7,998 nt of DNA from JBDRGC01 sp043818215 (GTDB taxonomy: Bacteria; Chloroflexota; Anaerolineae; Anaerolineales; UBA11858), in the NCBI GenBank assembly GCA_043818215.1, contig JBDRGC010000117.1, positions 1 through 7,998 of the forward strand, in the 5' to 3' direction. Below, one piece after another: positions 1 to 6,148 of this stretch. The notes beneath the pieces are model-generated. The model worked only from the letters and a program-made list of their open reading frames with translations, made no database searches and was not told the origin of the DNA. Made by a program: the position numbers and the translations under genes. The first letter of the stretch is position 1, and each line of letters opens with the position of its first letter.

Positions 1-117
1 GAACGCAGAGAAAAACCTAAAACCAAGTTTAGGAATTCATGCCAGAATCTGAGCAAAGTTCCGAAATCTTAAACTGATTTTCAATAATCTCAGCGATCTC
101 CGCGTGCTCTGCGGTGA
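1..117. repeat. CTCTGCG-type heptamer repeat, possible inverted pair
   Basis: Positions 96-117 read ctccgcgtgctctgcggtga and onward, a degenerate CTCTGCG-like heptamer run. The first ten bases of the window (gaacgcagag) are the reverse complement of ctctgcgttc, the same family facing the other way. Positions 1-117 may therefore be an inverted pair of short arrays, with the left one cut by the window edge. Repeats of this wording recur in many bacterial genomes, from general knowledge. Only a few units are visible here, so the call is tentative. Confidence 0.4.
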
Positions 118-317
118 AATAACCTTTTTTCAGTGGACTCATATGAATATTTAGGCGATGGTCATAATTTCGGGTAAAGGGTAGCTAACCCCGCACTTAC
201 CGGACGGTGCTCTCGCCCGCGAGTCGCCGTAGGCACACAAAGCGAACGGCGCGATTTGCCAAAATTGGTTACAATTAAAGCGGCATCAGGAGCAAAAACG
301 CCGGTCAGCTTGTGCAA

Positions 318-358
318 AATTCGTTGCGCAGTGCTGTGCCCTCTACAGCATCATTTTC
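318..358. repeat. 41-bp direct repeat, copy 1
   Basis: This 41-bp segment recurs at 435-475 with a single difference (c at 349, t at 466). The offset of 117 bp is a multiple of three. Neither strand gives a clear gene. A third copy was not seen elsewhere in the window. Confidence 0.8.
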
Positions 359-434
359 AACCCCGTAAAAAAAATGACAGCGAATAAAAGCGGATACCGC
401 GAATTGAACACAATCCATTCGCCCCATCCTTTGC

Positions 435-475
435 AATTCGTTGCGCAGTGCTGTGCCCTCTACAGTATCATTTTC
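435..475. repeat. 41-bp direct repeat, copy 2
   Basis: This is the second copy of the segment at 318-358 and lies 21 bp before the GNAT ribosome binding site. The one differing base turns CATCAT into TATCAT at 466-471, which resembles a -10 box. The candidate upstream TTGCGC lies 19 bp away, so promoter function is only a guess. Confidence 0.8.
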
Positions 476-496
476 GGCTGACCATCGTGTTGATGT

Positions 497-505
497 GAGG
501 AGGAG
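497..505 (+). promoter_or_regulatory. Ribosome binding site of the GNAT gene
   Basis: GAGGAGGAG lies 6 nt before a TTG codon at 512. This strong Shine-Dalgarno match is what fixes the unusual TTG start. No ATG in that frame lies close by. Confidence 0.8.
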
Positions 506-511
506 ATAAAG

Positions 512-1009
512 TTGGAAATCGAGCTAATCGAAGTCAAAGAGACCGATAAATCAGTTCTGCGTCAACTTATCGAATTATACGCGTATGATTTCTCGGAATA
601 CGATCAGGCGGATGTCAATGAGCATGGCTTTTATGGATACAAGTATTTTGACCATTATTGGACCGAAGAAGCAAGACATCCGTTCTTTATTAAGGTGGAT
701 GAAAAACTAGCTGGATTTGTACTGATAAATGATTATTGTTATGTGCTAAAAGATATAGGAGCAAAGTCAATCGCTGAGTTTTTCGTGATGCGAAAGTATC
801 GGAGAAAGGGAGTTGGCAGGGCTGTAGCATTCCAGGTATTTGATAAATTCCCAGGAAAATGGGAAGTTATTCAACATGAAGACAACAAACCATCAAAGCA
901 TTTTTGGGAAGAACTAATTGGTGAGTACACGACTAAAAATTTCAAGATAGAAGAAGTTGAAACGGAGTTGTGGAAAGGACAGGCCCTGGTATTTGACAAT
1001 TCGAAATGA
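512..1009 (+). CDS. GNAT-family N-acetyltransferase
   Basis: The 165-residue product fits a single-domain GNAT acetyltransferase, which moves an acetyl group from acetyl-CoA to an amine on a small molecule or protein; the substrate cannot be read from sequence. The acetyl-CoA loop is visible as R-R-K-G-V-G at residues 97-102, matching the family pattern Q/R-x-x-G-x-G/A. It follows the strand AEFFVM and precedes the helix AVAFQVFDKF, as in motif A. A strand ending in VIQH and N-x-P-S-x-x-F-W at residues 125-132 match the C-terminal motif B region. The start is TTG, supported by GAGGAGGAG 6 nt upstream. The gene is AT-rich beside its neighbours: positions 541-600 have 23 G or C in 60, against 37 in 60 at 4801-4860 in clpC. 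That suggests acquisition by transfer. It lies 54 nt upstream of the transferase remnant on the same strand. Confidence 0.85.
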   Translation: MEIELIEVKETDKSVLRQLIELYAYDFSEYDQADVNEHGFYGYKYFDHYWTEEARHPFFIKVDEKLAGFVLINDYCYVLKDIGAKSIAEFFVMRKYRRKGVGRAVAFQVFDKFPGKWEVIQHEDNKPSKHFWEELIGEYTTKNFKIEEVETELWKGQALVFDNSK

Positions 1010-1063
1010 TTGGTTAGAGAGCAATGGTATTGCATACCCTGGCGCAGAAATTTCAAGAAGTGA

Positions 1064-1807
1064 ATGGTTCTTCTCAGGAGAAAAATTCCAAAGAATCAGA
1101 AACGCGGCACGCCGGCTGTATCTTCGGATACTGCGTACTTATCGGTAGTGGATGGGGAGGGCAATGCCTGTTCGTTCATCAACAGCAATTACATGGGCTT
1201 TGGGACGGGTATCGTGCCCAAGGGGTGGGGATTCAGCCTGCAAAACCGGGGGCATAATTTCAGCCTCGATCCCGCTCATCCTAACGCTCTGGCTCCAGGG
1301 AAGAGACCGTATCATACGATTATTCCGGGGATGATAACGCGGGATTCGGTAAATTGGGAATTGAGAACTGGTAAATTCGAGAACACAACCCCTAATCCGC
1401 CCAACACCAATTTACCAATTACCAATCTACCCACCGCCAGCTTACCAATCTCTAATCCCCAATCCCTATTTGCCAGCTTTGGTGTGATGGGCGGATTTAT
1501 GCAGCCGCAGGGGCATTTGCAGGTTGCCAGCGCATTGATCGACGATCATCTCGACCCCCAGGCTGCTCTCGACCGGCCGCGCTTGTGCATTGCTGATGGA
1601 ATCGCTGGCGGAGGCGTAAAAATCGAGCAGGGGATTGCAGATGTAGTGGTATCCCAACTTGCGGAGATGGGGCATCCGGTGGAAATGGTCAGCGGATACG
1701 CCCGATCCATTTTTGGCCGCGGGCAGGTGATTATTCGAGATGAGGAAAACGGGGTGTTGTGGGGAGGCAGTGACCCGCGGGCGGATGGCTGCGCGATGGG
1801 ATTATAG
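1064..1807 (+). pseudogene. Gamma-glutamyltransferase remnant, small subunit only
   Basis: Gamma-glutamyltransferases are made as a precursor of about 550 residues that cuts itself before a catalytic threonine, giving a large and a small subunit. Here only the small-subunit part is present. Family similarity begins near codon 14 (RGTPAV). D-T-A-Y-L-S-V-V-D places the nucleophile at Thr23, followed by SNYMGFGTGIVP, LQNRG, SLDPAHPNALAPGKRPYHTIIPG, FGVMGGFMQPQGH, LDPQAALDRPR and the C-terminal GGSDPRADG. All are typical of the family. The large subunit of roughly 370 residues is absent, and the sequence upstream belongs to the GNAT gene and to unrelated DNA. The ATG at 1064 has no good ribosome binding site. 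About 40 codons (1348-1468) are an in-frame repeat insertion. Most likely this is a dead fragment left by recombination; a split gene with a distant large subunit is less likely. Confidence 0.8.
1348..1468. repeat. Inverted heptamer array inserted in the transferase remnant
   Basis: The left part has heptamers aattggg, aattgag and aactggt in tandem (1352-1372). The right part has the opposite orientation: taccaat twice (1413-1426), then caatctc, taatccc and caatccc (1446-1466). The ten bases ggtaaattgg at 1348-1357 are the exact reverse complement of 1407-1416. The segment sits between family blocks PGMITRD and LFASFGVMGG, which are normally only a few residues apart. It adds roughly 38 codons without a stop or frameshift. 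Its right end shares taatccccaatc with the array at 7871-7947 read on the other strand. Confidence 0.8.
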
Positions 1808-1865
1808 TTAATGAGAGTACCTGCTCAGGCGGGGTGGGCGATATGTCAATTCCACCAGAGCAACG

Positions 1866-1908
1866 AAAGCGGCCCGATCCTGGAAAAAACCCAGGGGCGG
1901 GCCGCTTT
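1866..1908. terminator. Bidirectional terminator hairpin
   Basis: Perfect 11-bp arms aaagcggcccg (1866-1876) and cgggccgcttt (1898-1908) enclose a further 5-bp stem cctgg/ccagg with a 7-nt loop. A-rich and T-rich ends lie within the stem, so it could work in both directions. It sits between two converging units: the transferase remnant ending at 1807 (+) and the small-operon end at 1941 (-). The U-tracts are short, so efficiency is uncertain. Confidence 0.75.
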
Positions 1909-1940
1909 GCATATTGATGTACTCTGTTCACTCTCCTCCT

Positions 1941-2240
1941 CTACTCCTCCTCGGGTTCAACCTCCACTTCAGACCCTCCCTCCCCTCGCAGGCCCCAAAA
2001 GAGCAACGCTCCCCCAGCGGCGAACAGGAATCCCCCCGCGCCTCCGGTGGAAGCATAGCGCAGCGTCAGCGCTGTGAAGAGCAAAAATCCCAGGAATACG
2101 GCAATCTGCAACTGCCAGCGCCGCTCCGGTTGACGGAAAGCATACAACGTGAACCAACCGGCTGCCACACCGAATACCAGCAGTCCGAGCATTTGGAAAA
2201 GCCCACCGACAAACCAAACCAGATCACAGAAATCAAACAT
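1941..2240 (-). CDS. Small three-helix membrane protein with acidic tail
   Basis: The 99-residue product is not recognised as a named family. Three hydrophobic segments are visible at about residues 8-35, 45-62 and 66-84. The loop between the first two is basic (RQPERRW) and a short acidic tail (EVEVEPEEE) ends the protein. It is therefore probably an inner-membrane protein. The start chosen is the ATG at 2240, because AGGAGG lies 9 nt upstream; a longer version starting at 2270 would overlap the end of the Nfu gene and lacks such a site. It is the last gene of a three-gene operon, 13 nt after the Nfu stop, and ends shortly before the terminator at 1866-1908. Its function is unknown. Codon use and base composition resemble its operon partners. 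Confidence 0.75.
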   Translation of the reverse strand: MFDFCDLVWFVGGLFQMLGLLVFGVAAGWFTLYAFRQPERRWQLQIAVFLGFLLFTALTLRYASTGGAGGFLFAAGGALLFWGLRGEGGSEVEVEPEEE

Positions 2241-2253
2241 AATATCAAGCCTC

Positions 2254-2511
2254 CTATCTATCGACACCAATTACTTTTACATCGGGGAAGTACTTATGCA
2301 CCGTCCCCTCGACCCAACCGCGCAGCGTGGCGGCAGAATGTGGGCATCCGACGCAGGCACCCCCCAGGCGGATTTTGAGTTCATCGCCCTCGAAAGAGAC
2401 CAACTCAGCTGAACCGCCATGATACTGTTCGATGTACGCGCTTATTTGGGTTACGAGGCTGCGCATCATCTCATCTTTCGAGTGGGGTTGTTTGTTATTT
2501 TCATCAGCCAT
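2254..2511 (-). CDS. NifU-like (Nfu) iron-sulfur cluster scaffold protein
   Basis: This 85-residue protein is a stand-alone NifU C-terminal domain. Such proteins bind a [4Fe-4S] cluster between two subunits and pass it to target enzymes in the cytoplasm. The key sequence is HGGSAELVSFEGDELKIRLG followed by A-C-V-G-C-P, which holds the cluster-binding cysteines Cys53 and Cys56. A helix (AATLRGWVEGTVHKYFP) and a final strand ending in VIGV follow, as expected of the family. The length is normal for the short Nfu class. The start ATG at 2511 is preceded by AGGAGG, and that site overlaps the last codons of the upstream cyclic-nucleotide-binding gene, whose stop lies 3 nt away. Translation of the two is thus probably coupled. 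Confidence 0.92.
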   Translation of the reverse strand: MADENNKQPHSKDEMMRSLVTQISAYIEQYHGGSAELVSFEGDELKIRLGGACVGCPHSAATLRGWVEGTVHKYFPDVKVIGVDR

Positions 2512-2514
2512 AAA

Positions 2515-3003
2515 TCATCCTCCTATCGGTTTGATACCATTTTTGAGTGCATCTTCCAACATAGCTACCACCTGACTTTGAGCATGAGAGCTTTGCATTC
2601 TCTCGACAACCACAGCAGCCAGACGTTCCAGGATAAGTATACCCGTTTTTGGGTGATTTTGCCGAAGTTTTCTTAGATCTTTCCCGCGCATCCGTAGCAA
2701 TCTGGTTTTAGTGACGCAAGCAGCCCCCGAAGTGTATTTGTGGCGGCCAAATGCCGCCGACCATCCGAATACTCCGCCTTTTTTGATACGCGCTACAATG
2801 ATAGCTTCTCCATCGTCTGGCTTGAAGCGGATGGCAACTTCACCATCGATTAGTATATACAAGTACTCTACATCTTCCCCTTGCTCGAAGATCACATCGT
2901 CTGCAGAGCAATCACATAAGGAAAGCAGAGGCTCCAACAAATTACGCTGTGTTGGGCTGAGATCATAAAAGATGGGGAGTTGGTCGAATAGTTTGTCTAA
3001 CAT
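2515..3003 (-). CDS. Crp-like cyclic-nucleotide-binding protein without HTH
   Basis: The 162-residue product contains one cyclic-nucleotide-binding beta-roll (about residues 6-125) and a long C-terminal helix (about 122-150). It ends before any helix-turn-helix, so it is not a complete Crp/Fnr transcription factor. Visible family signs are EQGEDVEYLYILIDGEVAI (40-58) and the phosphate-binding-cassette region GGVFGWSAAFGRHKYTSGA (76-94). The Glu that contacts the cAMP ribose in the classical F-G-E motif is Trp here, and the usual R-x-T is K-Y-T, so the ligand may not be cAMP. An ATG at 3003 is chosen; a GTG at 3033 is possible but would add residues encoded by a small octamer repeat. Neither start has a good ribosome binding site. 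It is the first gene of an operon with the Nfu and membrane proteins. It may regulate a partner by direct binding. Confidence 0.8.
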   Translation of the reverse strand: MLDKLFDQLPIFYDLSPTQRNLLEPLLSLCDCSADDVIFEQGEDVEYLYILIDGEVAIRFKPDDGEAIIVARIKKGGVFGWSAAFGRHKYTSGAACVTKTRLLRMRGKDLRKLRQNHPKTGILILERLAAVVVERMQSSHAQSQVVAMLEDALKNGIKPIGG

Positions 3004-3015
3004 GGCTGCGTTTAT

Positions 3016-3039
3016 ACGTTTGCATGTTTGCACGTTTTT
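3016..3039. repeat. Short octamer array upstream of the cNMP-binding gene
   Basis: There are three octamer units: acgtttgc (3016-3023), atgtttgc (3024-3031) and the degenerate acgttttt (3032-3039). The array sits 13 bp upstream of the ATG at 3003 and contains the alternative GTG start. It is short, so on its own it could be chance; it is reported because the window holds other 7- and 8-bp arrays at gene edges. Confidence 0.5.
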
Positions 3040-3081
3040 GACTCTGCTTACTCAGCGTGTCATACCGCAAATCTATACCCA

Positions 3082-3221
3082 ATGTCATTAAGTTAAGGGT
3101 TGGTGTCTGTCGGATCATTGCGCAGCATCCCCTTGTGGGACGGATCCGACAGGAGCAAAACAAGGTTTCCTACATGCTCCAGGCGGATTCGCAATCCGCC
3201 GATGGCTTAACTTAATGACAT
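3082..3221. mobile_element. MITE-like element with 16-bp terminal inverted repeats
   Basis: Perfect 16-bp arms atgtcattaagttaag (3082-3097) and cttaacttaatgacat (3206-3221) bound a 140-bp segment without a gene. Outside them the inverted similarity continues imperfectly (tataccc against gggtgta). Inside are three hairpins: a 10-bp stem ctgtcggatc/gatccgacag (3107-3116 with 3143-3152), a short gagc/gctc stem (3153-3156 with 3176-3179), and an 8-bp stem ggcggatt/aatccgcc with a 3-nt loop (3182-3200). No clear target-site duplication was found. It could be a non-autonomous transposon or a structured RNA. It lies about 80 bp upstream of the cyclic-nucleotide-binding gene. Confidence 0.6.
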
Positions 3222-3369
3222 CGAGGGTGTACCTATATTTCAATCATAGGGAGCTACCGCGAAATCTATGCACACCACTTTATCCAAACGGGGAACAAAA
3301 GGGTAGTGGCAAACCTCCCATTTGTGGAGACATTTGTCCTAACCTAAAATGTGACGTTTTTTGAGATGA

Positions 3370-3413
3370 AACCAAACATCTCCCGAATTTCTTAATTCGG
3401 GAGATGTTTGGTT
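3370..3413 (-). terminator. 20-bp perfect hairpin downstream of clpC
   Basis: Arms aaccaaacatctcccgaatt (3370-3389) and aattcgggagatgtttggtt (3394-3413) pair without mismatch around a 4-nt TCTT loop. It lies about 120 nt after the clpC stop in the direction of transcription and is the best terminator candidate for that gene. Neither side has a proper U-tract, so it may instead protect the mRNA 3' end or be an insertion remnant. Confidence 0.55.
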
Positions 3414-3531
3414 GATGTGGATTGGGTGGTAAAGGGATACCCAAACAATAAGTCATCCCCCATTTGAGCTTGTGATTCGTGAAGTAGTTTTTACACCATG
3501 CCTCCCACTCCGCTCCACTTCGGGGACTTCG

Positions 3532-6012
3532 TCACGCTTCAACTTCTTCGACAACTGCCAAAATTTCCTTTTCTTCTGAAGAATGAAACACCAACTCCTG
3601 GGCATCTTCCCCTTCTACGTCCACTACCACCGTGTCACCGCTGGAGAATTCGCCGCTGAGCAATTTGATGGAAAGGGGACTTTCAAGATGCTTCTGCAGG
3701 GCACGCTTCAACGGGCGGGCGCCAAAGGCCGGGTCGTAGCCCACATTGGCCAGCCACTCGCAGGCTGCGTCACTCAGATCGACAGTCAGACCGTGATCGC
3801 TCAACCGCTCTTGAACTTCGGCCATTTGCAGCCTCACGATCTGGGCCATTTGTTCCCGCGAGAGCTGTGAGAAAGTAATGATTTCATCGATCCGGTTGAG
3901 GAATTCGGGGCGGAAGGTTTTCTTGAGTTCTTTTTCGATCTTTTCTTGAGCCTCACGTTCTTTGGCGTCGCCCGCGGTTTGCAGGAAGCCCAGACTGCCA
4001 GAACTGAGCACATATTGTGTACCCAGGTTGCTGGTCATGATCAAGATAGTGTTTCGGAAATCTACGACGCGCCCCTGACCGTCGGTCAGCCGGCCATCGT
4101 CGAGGATTTGCAGCAAAGCATTCCACACCTCGGGGTGTGCCTTTTCGATTTCGTCGAAGAGTATCACCCGGTAAGGGCGGCGGCGCACTGCCTCGGTGAG
4201 TTGACCGCCCTCTTCGTAGCCAACGTATCCCGGAGGGGCGCCAAAGAGCCGCGAAACGGTGTGCTGCTCGCGGTATTCGCTCATATCGATGCGCACCAGG
4301 GCTTCTTCGTTATCGAACATGAACTCAGCCAAAGCCTTGGCTAACTCGGTCTTGCCAACGCCCGATGGCCCAATGAGGATGAATGAGCCGATGGGACGGC
4401 GGGGATCTTTCAAGCCAGAGCGTGCCCGGCGAATGGCATCGGAAATGGCAACGATGGCTTCGTGCTGGCCAATGATGCGCTCGTGTAGACGGTCTTCCAT
4501 ATTGAGCAATTTCTCAGACTCGGTTTCCAGCATCTGGCTTACAGGGATGCCAGTCCATTGGGCAACAACCTCAGCAACATCATGTTCGTCCACAATTTCA
4601 TCGAGTTCGTGTTCTGCTTCCCATTGATCGCGCTTGATTTTGAATTCTTCCTCCAGCCTTATGCGCTCGGCCTTTTTCTCAGCGGCGCGCTCGTAATCGC
4701 GTTCTGAGCCGGCCTGTTCTTCCTCGGCTGTCAGACGTTCGATCTCACTTTTCATGGATTTCAAATCGGGAGGCAGCGAGTACAAAGCCACACGCAACTT
4801 GGCGGCGGCCTCATCCATCAAGTCGATGGCTTTGTCGGGCAGATGGCGGTCGGAAACGTAGCGGTCGGAGAACCGGGCTGCCGCCACCAGCGCTTCTGCT
4901 GAGAAACTGACCTTGTGGTGGGCCTCGTAACGGTCTCGCAGCCCTTGCAGCATTTTGATCGTATCTTCCACGCTGGGTTCTTCGATGTACACCGGGGCAA
5001 AGCGGCGCTCCAGGGCGGAATCTTTTTCTATGTATTTGTGATAATCGTTGAGAGTGGTGGCCCCAACACATTGCAATTCACCGCGGGCCAGGGCAGGCTT
5101 CAACATATTGGATGCATCCAATGCCCCCCCGGCGGCGCCAGCTCCCACGACAGTATGCAGCTCATCGATAAACAAAATGATCTCGCCCTCGGCGCGTTGG
5201 ATATCCTCGATAGTGGTCTTCAACCGTTCTTCGAAATCGCCCCGGAAACGCGACCCCGCTACCATAGCCCCCAAATCCAGAGAGACCACCTTCTTGCCGG
5301 AGAGAATCTCGGGAATATCGTTGGTAGCAATCTTCTGAGCCAGACCTTCAGCAATGGCGGTTTTTCCCACACCAGCTTCGCCAATCAGTACAGGATTATT
5401 CTTGGTTCGCCGGGATAATATTTGGATGACGCGTAAAATTTCGGCGTCACGCCCAATCACCGGGTCCAGCTTGCCTTCACGGGCCATTTGAGTCAAATCC
5501 CGCGAGAACTTTTCCAAGGCGCGATAGCGGGACTCTGCTTTGGGATCGGTAACGCGCTGCCCGCCGCGGATCTGCTTCACGGCCTCATAGACGCGCTCTT
5601 TGGTCACACCAGCGCCTTCCAGCAAGCGGGCAGCCGGAGTATTACGCTCGCTCAAAATCGCCATGAAGAGATGCTCCGTAGAAATATACTCGTCTTTCAG
5701 GCGGTTGGCCTCCTGGTTGGCTATGTCTACAACTCGTTTTACGCGCGGGGTGATGAAAATTTGCCCCGTACCACCACCGAAGATATTGGCCTTGGGGCTG
5801 GTACGAAGCACATAATCCAGCCGCTCGGAAAGCGCGGCAGCATCTACCTTGAGCACTTCGAGCAGTTGAGGAACCGCACCCTGGGGCTGCTCGATCAATG
5901 CCAGCAAGATATGCTCGGAATCGATTTGGTTGTGTTCGTAGCGTTGAATGATTTCAGCCGCGCGCTGGGCAGCTTCTTGGGCACGTTCGGTAAAGCGATC
6001 AAATCGCATCAT
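3532..6012 (-). CDS. clpC: ATP-dependent Clp protease ATP-binding subunit ClpC
   Basis: ClpC is a hexameric AAA+ unfoldase that threads damaged or tagged proteins into ClpP in the cytoplasm. The 826-residue product has the full ClpC layout. The double Clp N-domain is at about residues 2-150. The first AAA module has Walker A GEAGVGKT (211-218), Walker B ILFIDE (ending 284) and ERRF (335-338). A short coiled-coil middle domain with a UVR-like motif spans about 420-480, too short for ClpB. The second AAA module has GPSGVGKT (548-555), VILFDE (616-621) and sensor 2 GARPLKR (764-770). The loop SLGF (673-676) supplies the LGF tripeptide that docks ClpP, so it should act as a protease partner and not a ClpB-type disaggregase. 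The ATG at 6012 has AAGGA 7 nt upstream and is preferred over an in-frame ATG at 6072, which adds 20 unconserved residues. It appears monocistronic. No CtsR or CIRCE operator was seen upstream. Confidence 0.96.
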   Translation of the reverse strand: MMRFDRFTERAQEAAQRAAEIIQRYEHNQIDSEHILLALIEQPQGAVPQLLEVLKVDAAALSERLDYVLRTSPKANIFGGGTGQIFITPRVKRVVDIANQEANRLKDEYISTEHLFMAILSERNTPAARLLEGAGVTKERVYEAVKQIRGGQRVTDPKAESRYRALEKFSRDLTQMAREGKLDPVIGRDAEILRVIQILSRRTKNNPVLIGEAGVGKTAIAEGLAQKIATNDIPEILSGKKVVSLDLGAMVAGSRFRGDFEERLKTTIEDIQRAEGEIILFIDELHTVVGAGAAGGALDASNMLKPALARGELQCVGATTLNDYHKYIEKDSALERRFAPVYIEEPSVEDTIKMLQGLRDRYEAHHKVSFSAEALVAAARFSDRYVSDRHLPDKAIDLMDEAAAKLRVALYSLPPDLKSMKSEIERLTAEEEQAGSERDYERAAEKKAERIRLEEEFKIKRDQWEAEHELDEIVDEHDVAEVVAQWTGIPVSQMLETESEKLLNMEDRLHERIIGQHEAIVAISDAIRRARSGLKDPRRPIGSFILIGPSGVGKTELAKALAEFMFDNEEALVRIDMSEYREQHTVSRLFGAPPGYVGYEEGGQLTEAVRRRPYRVILFDEIEKAHPEVWNALLQILDDGRLTDGQGRVVDFRNTILIMTSNLGTQYVLSSGSLGFLQTAGDAKEREAQEKIEKELKKTFRPEFLNRIDEIITFSQLSREQMAQIVRLQMAEVQERLSDHGLTVDLSDAACEWLANVGYDPAFGARPLKRALQKHLESPLSIKLLSGEFSSGDTVVVDVEGEDAQELVFHSSEEKEILAVVEEVEA

Positions 6013-6087
6013 GCTCGTATCCTTCTTTCTATAACAACAGGACTCAGGTGCGTTGCACCATATATAAATCAAAAATCAGTTGGCGGG

Positions 6088-6093
6088 ATTATA
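6088..6093 (-). promoter_or_regulatory. Extended -10 promoter of clpC
   Basis: On the minus strand the sequence TGATATAAT occurs: a perfect TATAAT with the TGN extension, 76 bp before the clpC ATG. No good -35 box lies 16-18 bp upstream, as is common with extended -10 promoters. The predicted leader of about 70 nt contains a small hairpin ggtgc-gtt-gcacc (6047-6059, plus-strand reading). This is inferred from motif match only. Confidence 0.45.
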
Positions 6094-6148
6094 TCATTGG
6101 CAGGTTCTGAGAGCTTCACCGACGATGTTAGAACCTTATATGAATCGA

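Larger units (their letters stand above)
1..511. other. Non-coding region upstream of the GNAT gene
   Basis: No convincing gene is visible in this half-kilobase. It holds a heptamer-type repeat at the left edge, a 41-bp sequence present twice (318-358 and 435-475), and the ribosome binding site of the next gene. Short open frames exist on both strands (29-142 minus, 374-481 plus), but they lack ribosome binding sites and largely translate repeat sequence. No promoter with good -35 and -10 boxes at normal spacing was recognised. Confidence 0.6.
3034..3531. other. Intergenic region between clpC and the small operon
   Basis: No gene is visible on either strand. The region holds a MITE-like element (3082-3221), a 20-bp hairpin (3370-3413) and the presumed promoter of the small operon, which could not be pinned down. 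The sequence taccgcaaatctat just left of the element (3063-3076) is repeated in diverged form right of it (3255-3269, taccgcgaaatctat). This may reflect a duplicated flank. Nothing was recognised in 3414-3531. Confidence 0.6.

Noticed and set aside
29..142. Minus-strand open frame of 37 codons at the left edge
   Set aside because: It has no ribosome binding site, and its middle is the translation of the CTCTGCG-type repeat, a common source of spurious small proteins.
374..481. Plus-strand open frame of 35 codons spanning the second 41-bp repeat
   Set aside because: No ribosome binding site, no recognisable domain, and half of it is the repeat.
318..1105. Integron gene cassette carrying the GNAT gene, with the 41-bp repeats as attachment sites
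   Set aside because: Both copies lie upstream of the gene, none lies downstream, and no paired GTTRRRY and RYYYAAC core sites were found.
957..1148. Plus-strand open frame between the GNAT gene and the transferase remnant
   Set aside because: It overlaps the GNAT end and the start of the transferase similarity in another frame and has no family resemblance.
4915..5418. Plus-strand open frame opposite clpC
   Set aside because: It is antisense to strongly conserved clpC codons; several such frames exist along clpC and none shows domain features.
6013..6148. CtsR or CIRCE heat-shock operator upstream of clpC
   Set aside because: Neither GGTCAAA-type direct repeats nor TTAGCACTC-N9-GAGTGCTAA was found in the leader; only a 5-bp hairpin is present.
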